From Synaphobranchus kaupii (lineage: Eukaryota > Chordata > Actinopteri > Anguilliformes > Synaphobranchidae), in NCBI GenBank assembly GCA_029718625.1, contig CM056377.1:111214407-111278406 (forward strand): a stretch of DNA of 64,000 nucleotides. Reading direction: 5' to 3'. Positions within the stretch are counted from its first letter, which is position 1, and each line of letters opens with the position of its first letter. Position numbers and translations under genes: made by a program. Shown here one piece after another: positions 56,086-64,000 of the stretch. The notes beneath the pieces are model-generated. The model was not told the origin of the DNA and ran no database searches. It saw only the letters and a list, made by a program, of their open reading frames with translations.

Positions 56086-56371
56086 ACGTAGGCTAGGCCT
56101 ACTCCTACGTTAGAACTAATATGCGACCTTATGATTGCAAAATATATCGGTAAATTACGTTGTAACGTTAGTCCTAAGTAGTGGCTTTGTTTTCATGTAG
56201 CCTATGGCTTGGCCTACTCTGTTGCGTACCCCGGGAAGAAATCCTGCGGGCGCCCCTGTCCCTAATGGTCCTCTGGAACTCATAGAACATGGTTACAGTC
56301 GTAACCGTTCATTCCATTTAGTTCCTTAGACCATTAGGGTCATCAATATGGATGACTTAATACCCAAAGTG

Positions 56372-56803
56372 TCAGGAGGGACCATCATCAAAGGCTGCAG
56401 GTAAGACGGTTGCACCGACCGTTGAGCCTGACGCCACATTGACGTGATAAAACCTCGTAAATGTGCAGGGGGAAGTCCGCGTCGCCGCTTCAGAAATTTC
56501 TTTAAGATGTTCGCCTTCCAGGGCTGCCCATGAGGTAGCCATACTTCTGGTGGATCGGCTCTGGATATCAATAGGCGAGGGTTTAGCACTAGCCTCATAG
56601 GCTGCGGCTATTGCCTTCACTACCCACCGGGAGAAGCTTTGAGCTGACAGCACTGTCCCTTCAGTCTTTCCGTAGCAGATAAAGAGTTGCCCTGTATGTC
56701 TGAAGGAAGCGGTAGCTTCGACGTAGCGTCGCAGCGCACGCACTGGACATATCAGGTGTGCATCCCACAGGTCCTCGCCTGGCGGGGGGGTGAAGCGCCG
56801 CAA
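56372..56803 (-). pseudogene. DIRS tyrosine recombinase, C-terminal part
   Basis: The frame starts at 56803 and reads LICPVRALRRYVEATASFRH then TGQLFICYG, the usual DIRS recombinase lead-in. It continues through SFSRWVVKAIAAAYEA to SRSTRSMATSWAALEG, where the catalytic HxxR box normally reads HSTRG; here the histidine is arginine. The nucleophile tyrosine is retained in TFTRFYHVNV. The N-terminal part with the first catalytic Arg is not seen. A recombinase of this type joins a circular DNA copy to the target. The His loss and truncation argue that this copy is inactive. Confidence 0.82.
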
Positions 56804-57177
56804 GCTCGATCGGCTGGTTGATGTGAAATGGCGAAAAGATTTTGGGCAGGAACGATGGATTAGGCCGAAAGGTGACTCCAGAGTCAGCTGGTCTCCACCT
56901 TAGACACTGATAGAGAGAGCGCAGAGCTCACCAATCGTAGCCCCAACTGAAGTCACAAGGCGCTGTGGGATTCACACAGGATAGGCCTACAAACAGCCTC
57001 AAGTCTCAATATGCATTGGCGAGAAAATTGAAGAGGACATCCGCAGTGACGCTCCCCCCTTTATGGGAGGAATTACGTCACTACGCGGGGGTCATGTACC
57101 ATGACAAATTCTGGTATAAGAGTCTCGATGCTTCTGGCCCCAGAAGGCCATCCATATTGACGACGCTAATGGTCTAA

Positions 57178-59756
57178 GCAACAAAGTAGAACAAAGGTTA
57201 ATGTCTACTAGTTTAGAGTCTATTCAAAAGGATTCCATTTTTATTTTCAAATGGCATATATTTGCATCCATTACAAGTTATATAATTTCAGAGTTCTGAA
57301 TAACCTTCATCCCAGATGTGTTATATCAGACACTGTAGCATATTTATGCTTCTCTAGGTTATCTTTACTATCTTGGGTACTGATTCTCTGCTGTTGATGA
57401 GCTAATACTTGCACTGAACTTTTTTTACTTTTAATAAGGTTGGATTAAATTTCAAGTAAGAGATGAAGCATCATCGATCTTGCATATTACGAAAACAAAG
57501 TCACCCTTCTTTATTTATTATAACAGTTGCTACTTTAAAACAATGTTTTCATCCACCTCAACAGATTGTACTGATAATTAGTGCTGATAAAAGATTAATT
57601 GAAACACAGCTGTCTTACTCCATTTCCATTTGTCCTGTCATTGATGCAATAAATCCATAGTAAATTCCAAAAAATAAAATCACTTGGTTGGGATAGATCA
57701 GAACCATTAGAGTATTTGTTTCAGTTGTAAGTTGGCCCTCGTTGCATGAAGCTGACAATTCATCATGCTGACAATCGTCTCTCTCGCACACATACTGTAT
57801 TACTGTCAGACACAAATTAACATAGCATAACTGGCTAACAAGCTGTCAAATCCAACACAGACATTTAGTACTGACATCTTATAGTGTCATACTGACAATA
57901 AAAAGACGAATCCTTTTGATAAACAAGAAATCCTCCCGTAAAGAAGCTCACACTCAGTATTTTAAGGTATGATAGACTAAAATGAAAGCAGTAGTTTTGC
58001 CTTTATTGTACTTGTGAGTCCTACTGTGTCCGAGGGAGAAGAAATGACCAGAAAAGTATGAGGTGTGCTGTTTTGCTGCTATAATAAACCAAATCCATTT
58101 TTACGTTAAAGTTGTGAGCAGCTGTGTTATTAATCAGATAAAGTTTGAAAAAGCAGCTATTTGCCACAAATGTACGGATATATAGTTGCAGGCTATGGCT
58201 GTTTCTTTTTTGTCTTTGACAATAACCAGGAACAGTGGTAGGGCAGGACTGCGCTACTGTATATGTTGTGGTGCCACTTAATCAGAGTGTACTTGAAGGC
58301 ATCTATTGTTGTTACCTCAAAAAGGAAATTGCTTTTGTAATATATAGTATTGATCCAAACTTATCCACCCATTTCCATTAAATTATGACTTAAGATAATA
58401 AAAAAAGATAGACCCTGAGCTAGGGCAAGTCAAATTGCATCCTGGAAAGATTCCAGAGGTTGACCTGCCGTGTTCCCAAAAGCATACGCAAATTATGTGC
58501 ACATGCAAAAATATTTTGTACCTGTTGTGAACATGATACAAGGCTGTAAGTATGTTTACGTGTATTTTCTTAGTTTTATTCTGAAAGATAGCTGGCTTTA
58601 TTAAAACATAGAACGTCATGAACAATACATGTTAATAAATATTACTAATAATGCTTTCCCTACATAGACTCATCTGTGGAGCACTGCCACAATATTAGCG
58701 CGGTCAGCACAAAATAAAAAGTGGTCAATAATGGGGTTTATTTATGAGAGGTATGTCATCAGAGGCATGACATTGACAAGGCAAATAAAGGAAACGTTAA
58801 TTTTGAAAAGTGAAAGTTAATTTAGAAAAGCAAAAATCCCCCCTACCCACTTTGCGATCACAATCACCCACCCACCACCCACTCCCCCTTTTCGCATCCT
58901 GTCATATCGCCACAGATGACATCCAAACCTAGGGGAAACACTGAACGTATTACAAACACATTGACATCCCAAAAGCTATGGCTACATTTTCTGGTTCCAA
59001 CACAACCTCCTGACATATTTCTTTTTTCAGAATAATAAAATAAACACTATTTGGTAGAACAACTGAAGGGAAAATAGAAGGGACAAATGGATCAGCAGGA
59101 GTAAAAAGTAAAGATTTGTCTCTGCACACGGCCTCCCTCTCATAGTCAGAAAGCACCCCACTATTCTGGGGCTTATGTCAACACAATGCGCCCTACAATA
59201 CTAGGGTGCTTTGGTTGAGACTTTGCACGGATACACACTGTTGGCATACTTCGGTAAAAAGCAGCTTTCAAAAAAAATGTGTACAACAAGATCTGTGGAT
59301 GATCGTGAGTAACCATGTCATTATACTGTATATGGAAAGACACGTTGCTGTTGATTTTTTGAACGTACATTGTTGGCGCTTTGAGCGCCACAAACTTTGG
59401 ACCGTTCTATCAGGGTGACCTTGATGGATACATAGCTCTCTGGATATATAGAAACATATCGTAATTTCATTTTTGGTGAACTGCCCCTTAAGCTTTAAAG
59501 CACCACAAGTAGATAATGAGCACTTGCATCTGCGGTAGAGGTCAAACAGATGACGATGACGATGATGATGATGGTGATGGTGATGGTGATGGTGATGGCG
59601 ATGATGAGTGACTATGATGATGATGCCGATTGAGTTTTAATTAAATTATACAGCAGCATTGTTGGATCAAAGTTGATTTACAGATGAGGAGGGAAGGGGG
59701 CCAACTCACGTCAGTCAAAACAAAAGCAGGGCTCGACTGTGCCAAAACGCACACCC
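57178..59756. other. Non-coding stretch
   Basis: No gene was recognised. It contains a (GATGAT/GGTGAT)n tract at about 59550-59630. Frames at 57463-57815 and 59173-59418 are open on both strands and look random. Confidence 0.5.
59550..59630 (+). repeat. (GATGGT)n / (GAT)n microsatellite
   Basis: GATGACGATGATGATGATGG then GTGATGGTGATGG, degenerate at both sides. Confidence 0.9.
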
Positions 59757-61158
59757 TGTTACGATCCTGATACGGGACGAACCCAAGTGCAACGACCAGG
59801 AGACAGATTACAGAAAGTGGAACTTTATTAAGCGTTGGGGTGGTCCCAAAGCTGTACACGGGAGCAAAACAGGTTAGTTAGTTAACACAGGATAGCGTCC
59901 AACTGAGGACTGCTCCAAGCCGGAGCTGGACTTGAGGAAACACGGAACTGTTCCAAGCCGGAACTGGACTTGAACGGAGGTGTCTAAAACACCGGAACTG
60001 GACTGGAACTGGACTGGAACTGGACTGGAAACTGGATCGGAACTGGACTGGAAACTGGACCGGAAGGTCCACTCAGGAAACGGGAACGGCACGGAACTTG
60101 TTCCAAGCCGGAACTGGACTTGAACGGAGGTGTATAAAACACCGGAACTGGACTGGAACTGGACTGGGAACTGGACTGGAAACTGGACCGGGAGATCCAC
60201 TCAGGAAACGGGAACGGCACGGAACTTGTTCCAAGCCGGAACTGGACTTGAACGGAGGTGTATGAAACACCGGAACTGGACTGGAACTGGACTGGAAGCT
60301 GGACCGGAAGGTCCACTCAGGAACACAGGGGACGGCACGGAACTTGTTCCAAGCCGGAACTGGACTAGAACGGAGGTGTCTAAAACACCGGAACTGGACT
60401 GGAACTGGACTGGAAACTGGACTGGAGCTGGACTGGAAACTGGATCGGAACTGGGCTGGAACAGGACTGGAAACTGGACCGGGTAGCTTGAGGAACCGGG
60501 CAGAAAGCAGAGGTTAAAGGCAGGGTGTTGTGACAGGACTGTAGCTGGTGAATGCACCGCCGAGTTGGAAGGTGCGGCGTAGCTCGGGCAATACTGGCGT
60601 AAGCCGGCTGGCATGCAGAGGTCCTGGTACTGCAACACGAGTACGGGAGGTACGTAACACGGGGAGGACAAACACAGCTGCGGGAAGACTGGAACTGCGG
60701 CGTCTGGAGGTTTTGAAGGGAAACAGGTAAATGCATGCAGCAGCGAAAGATTAGCAGAGATAGCTACCAGTCAGGAAACCAGGCGAACAGGTATGAACCA
60801 GCAGGTTCACAAACACTGGACCAGAAACGGGATACGAAACAAACACGGTAGGTTAGTCAACGAACTGGCGCTGAATAGCAGCCAGCCAGGGGTTTAAATG
60901 GTGCAGGAAGTGAAGGAGAAAACGAGAAACAGGTGTGATGTTAAATCAGGAGTGATTGCCGAAGCACAGCAGTGAGGAATGTGAGTAACGAGAGGGGCGA
61001 GTGATAGGCGGAAGCTAAAGTGGAAAATGAAACCAAAAGTACCCGAGGGAGACGCCCAGTCCACAGCCAGGAGGGAAACACGGACAAGGGATCCAACATG
61101 ACACGGAAGGAAACAAGGAAAACATGGAAAACGGACAGGACGGGAACGGAACGTTACA
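59757..61158 (-). mobile_element. LTR-like element with hierarchical minisatellite, 1402 bp
   Basis: Begins TGTTACGATCCTGATACGGG and ends GGAACGGAACGTTACA (TG...CA, with TGTTACGATCC/TGTAACGTTCC as imperfect inverted ends). A 5-bp repeat CACCC flanks it (59752-59756 and 61159-61163). An AATAAA word is on the minus strand (TTTATT at 59824-59829), so the LTR probably reads leftwards. It carries an 11-bp minisatellite organised into longer units. No internal retrotransposon genes adjoin, so it fits a solo LTR. Host or element promoter activity is unknown. Confidence 0.7.
59895..60482 (+). repeat. 11-bp minisatellite in higher-order units
   Basis: The basic unit GGAACTGGACT (variants GGAAACTGGACC) repeats two to six times. 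It is set in a longer unit marked by TTCCAAGCCGGAACTGGACT at about 59951, 60101, 60229 and 60347. The spacing (150, 128, 118 bp) varies with the number of 11-bp units. All six frames stay open for long distances, giving spurious Ser/Pro/Val/Gln-rich or Trp/Thr/Gly-rich frames. Confidence 0.95.
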
Positions 61159-61163
61159 CACCC

Positions 61164-64000
61164 AGCCATAGCCAATGCATAGAGGGATCCAAATTGACAG
61201 GAGAATGACCAAATGGCAAGATTTACAGTGCTAAATTGGCCATTTGATCAGGACACAACTGAAGCACAGCATTGTCTGCGGTATATCTCATCGGTTGGTC
61301 TGGAGGGAAGACTGATCCCGAATGGTCCACAGACATCCAGCAGACATCCACAGACATCCAGCACGAAAACAGGCTTAATGTGTCATAAGCTGGTTCGGTT
61401 CATCATAAAAACGAATTTCTAACATTTTCATACATTTTATTGATGGCTAAATATCTGATGATGGGGAACCAAGAAAGTAGGACTTGCCAAACTCAGATAT
61501 TGAGGGTAAAGCACCACATGGGACCCTAGGTCTAGATTCTACATACTATATATCCATTCCCCTCCACTTGAATGGGCCAAAATTCGCAGTGTCTTTATGA
61601 AACTGAATATGGAATTTCACATTATTTCATAGCATTGCATTATCTGCCAGTAAAATCTTGAAGAAGACCTTCATTATATTTGCATAGGCAAAGGCTTCAA
61701 AGAAAAGGTGCAGCATTTTATATTTCTTGTGTGCTGAAAGAAGTATCTTCCTTTCACTTTCTAATTGAATGTGTCTATTGTCTGATACACAGGTTTTTAT
61801 GCTACCAAAATTTGTTGAGCCAATGACACAAACATAGCATTTTATAAATAAAGCATTTCTTGGCACAGGCAAGGGACCCGATAACCTTGTCTAATCCTGC
61901 AGCTGTTCTGCTGTATGGCTGTGCAATTTGTGCTAGAATGAAAAAAAAACAAAAACATTCTTTGGTCAATATCTAATTTTCTCATTCCACACGGTAGAAA
62001 ACAATACAGCAGTAGAGGTTTCCCCACATATAATTTGCTGTTGAAATTGCACAGCTCTGTTTTACTAATATCTTTCAATGCAAATGTGTCATTTATTGGG
62101 CTGGATGATTGCAATGCCAGGAGACCATCTGCTTCTTTTGACAGGCATTGGACTGCAATTCATAAATTTTAACAAATGCCTTGTTTTTGCGGGGAGCTGT
62201 TTCCTCTTATACTGATAGGATTGAGAGTTTTGTCGCAGAGCTCATCCAGCCTTATCTCACTGTCACAAGGCAGGTTTACTAGGCTTACTTTAAGGTTTCA
62301 GTTTTATATGAAAAGAAAAACCTAGAAAGTTCCAAAGTTAGCAATGGTATTTAGTGAATTATATTCACCAGCTCAGCTATAAAATTATCAGATAAATAAA
62401 AACATGCAGGTTATTAACAGCATAGACCAATCCAATAAACCAATTCATAGGCACACTAATACACATATCTCTTTCAGTTTTAAGAGCAATAATGGTATCA
62501 ATGCGGTGGCTAATTAGGAAACACAAAATCCTTTTCATGTGGTCTAACGAAGGCTTATCTCATCTTGTAATCTTCTCAACCTCATGGTTCCTGAGCTACT
62601 CAGGAGGGACCCTTGGTGTGAAGGAGTTGTTTCAAGGGAAACAATTTTAATTTTATAAAACAACGGATTTCCATTTGAGGAAGGGGCAATAATTCAGGAA
62701 ACAGTTTTTGTTCCCTTCCAAAAAAACTAAATACACATTTCACACACGGAAAACCACAGAGCATAATAATTCACTTGTTAAATATGTTGAGTGCTTCTGT
62801 CGTTAAAAAAAATAAAATAAAATAAAATAAAATAAAATAAAATAACCATTACAAATATCAAAATATCTGTGTTTTTCCCCATTTCATGAGGTGAAATAAA
62901 TGTCTTTTAAAAGAAGAAGGATTGTATTTACCTTCAAAACAGAAGAATCCATGTATTTTGGGTAAGAAGGGGAAATCTCTGCATCTTGCTCTGTGCATGA
63001 ACTAGTGAGATATAAATTATTGAAAAATGTGCTGGGTAGGATGAATGGGAGAGGTGAAGCATTAGTATTTTTGCCCTACTTTCCCTCCAGCTTGTTAAAA
63101 GCAATTGTCTGGCCAATTTGTCACACTGCCCACAATGTCTCCCCCAGCAAAACCTGACAAGTAACGGAGGGAAGCTAAGTGAAGACGAATGCCACCAAAA
63201 TCACCAAGCCCAGGCCTAACTTTTAATTTAACAAATGATAAACAAAGAAGAAGAATCACAATGTTGCACAAATTTTGCTCCCTTAAAAATTGCATATACC
63301 CATCCTTTGTCTTCTGTGACATTTGTGAATATATGTCAATCTTCTAAAGCAACAGGCAAAATCATGAATTACCTTCCTAGGCATAATGCTGAAGTAAGTT
63401 TGTACGGCATTAGCCAAGAAACAAGGGACCTAATTAACTTGACTTACTATTATTTGTTCACCCCCTTACCAGCATAGATTAGTTATCCGACATTTTTGTG
63501 TGAATAATATCACTTATCCTTCTCTTACTGACAAATAATCATCTATTTAGTTAAGAAATTTTAGTATAATAGGATTAATTGTAAGTGACTCATTGTGACC
63601 AAAGTCTCATTCATTCAGATATACTTTTTTTTTTTTTTTTTAACAACTGGGTCAAACGTATTGTCAGATTTGAGGACAATACGTTTCATTCTACTCCCTT
63701 TACTGGAATGAAGCAAAATGACAAATTTTGTTACATGTATTAACTTATTCTAGAGGCTCATTTGCAAATTATGCTCCCCATTTAATTAAATCAAGCCGCA
63801 GGGTGCCCCTATTTTGTGGATGCAAATGTAAGAGGGGAGTCAATGTGGGAAAGGCTGCCATGTGTGAAGACACTTCAAAGGACCAGAGAGCTGTGTGATA
63901 AAACAATAGACTCTTCGGACTTCCTTCAGGGGGGTTCAGGCCATTTGTTCTCACCTGGAAGGGACTGTGATAAGAGGAAGTTGGACTGTTTGGTCATGGG
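61164..64000. other. Non-coding to window end
   Basis: No gene was recognised. It contains a short CAGACATCCA repeat (61328-61363), (AAAAT)n at 62805-62845 and a T-run near 63627-63641. The block 63750-63960, with CATTTGCAAATTATGC, TTAATTAAAT and GATGCAAATG, carries octamer and homeodomain-type words and could be conserved regulatory DNA, which needs comparison to show. Confidence 0.45.
62805..62845 (+). repeat. (AAAAT)n microsatellite
   Basis: About seven uninterrupted AAAAT units following an A-run. Confidence 0.95.

Larger units (their letters stand above)
55262..56258 (+). mobile_element. hAT element, 997 bp, inserted in the DIRS element
   Basis: Left end CAGTGGCGCCCCCAG, right complement CAGGGGCGCCCGCAG. 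A perfect 8-bp target duplication TCCCTAAT flanks it (55254-55261 and 56259-56266). Removing the element would rejoin DIRS text (CCCTAATGGTCC). Most of the transposase is missing. A direct duplication of about 86 bp lies at 55907-56085. Confidence 0.92.
55032..57177 (-). mobile_element. DIRS-type retrotransposon, internally deleted
   Basis: Inverted terminal repeats: 55068-55231 and, inverted, 57010-57175. They share CAATATGGATGGCCTTCTGG, TATACCAGAATTTGTCATGG and ACGTAATTCCTCCCATAAAG. An internal complementary region is visible: AACGGTTACGACTGTAACC (55032) against GGTTACAGTCGTAACCGTT (56294). Between the repeats the only recognisable coding sequence is a minus-strand tyrosine recombinase. The gag, reverse transcriptase and methyltransferase parts are missing. 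A hAT element sits at 55262-56258. The inverted-repeat plus recombinase layout is specific to DIRS elements, which integrate through a circular intermediate. Confidence 0.8.

Noticed and set aside
59874..60736. Overlapping Ser/Pro/Val/Gln-rich and Trp/Thr/Gly-rich frames on both strands
   Set aside because: They are six-frame readings of the 11-bp minisatellite and its surroundings.
1..64000. CRISPR array, bacterial operons or phage
   Set aside because: No spaced direct repeats of the right size; all recognised elements are eukaryotic transposons and SINE/LINE sequences.

Overview
The window looks like intergenic or intronic nuclear DNA from a ray-finned fish. It is AT-rich, has no prokaryotic gene layout, and nearly all of its long open frames are chance or belong to transposable elements. 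The repeat content is typical of teleosts: Tc1/mariner copies, hAT and TA-flanked MITEs, L2-like LINE tails, a DIRS tyrosine-recombinase remnant, LTR-like elements, and a tRNA-derived SINE whose 3' tail ends in TGTAA repeats. That tail resembles the eel UnaSINE/UnaL2 type, so an eel-like or other basal teleost is possible, but I cannot fix the species from sequence alone.

The only convincing host coding sequence is an 88-nt first coding exon on the minus strand (16152-16065). It has a good Kozak context, a 29-residue signal-peptide-like sequence and a GTAAGT donor in phase 1. The gene would run leftwards, so 1-16058 may be its first intron. A second, much weaker exon candidate lies at 5344-5414 (+).

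Layout: 1-16 kb holds SINE-like repeats, a 390-bp palindrome, a TA-flanked MITE, a Tc1 fragment, a LINE split by a DNA element, a UnaSINE-like SINE and one copy of a small foldback MITE. 16-22.6 kb holds the exon and its putative promoter, a LINE 3' end, a Tc1 copy, a Tc1 deletion derivative with both ends intact, and a 733-bp LTR-like element. 25.2-29.5 kb holds an 1.88-kb LTR-like element with internal tandem duplications and a 1.94-kb DNA element with GGGCCCTATCTT ends. 33.9-34.3 kb is an intact hAT MITE. 36-40.7 kb is the most striking object: a 4.7-kb foldback whose arms (about 1.76 and 2.05 kb) are near-identical inverted copies with AT-rich subterminal repeats and further nested palindromes in the loop. 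41.3-44.6 kb holds two adjacent Tc1 copies (one split by the small MITE) and a LINE tail with a 17-copy, 24-bp minisatellite inside the coding region. 48.6-51.4 kb holds a LINE tail, MITEs and minus-strand SINEs. 55-57.2 kb is a DIRS deletion derivative split by a hAT element. 59.8-61.2 kb is an LTR-like element carrying a hierarchical minisatellite.

The elements do not form a functional pathway. They are layered insertions, several with intact target-site duplications that give relative order: MITE into Tc1 at 41.4 kb, hAT into DIRS at 55.3 kb, DNA element into LINE at 8.6 kb. No undescribed multi-gene system was found. All family names rest on motifs recognised by eye; no database search was run.
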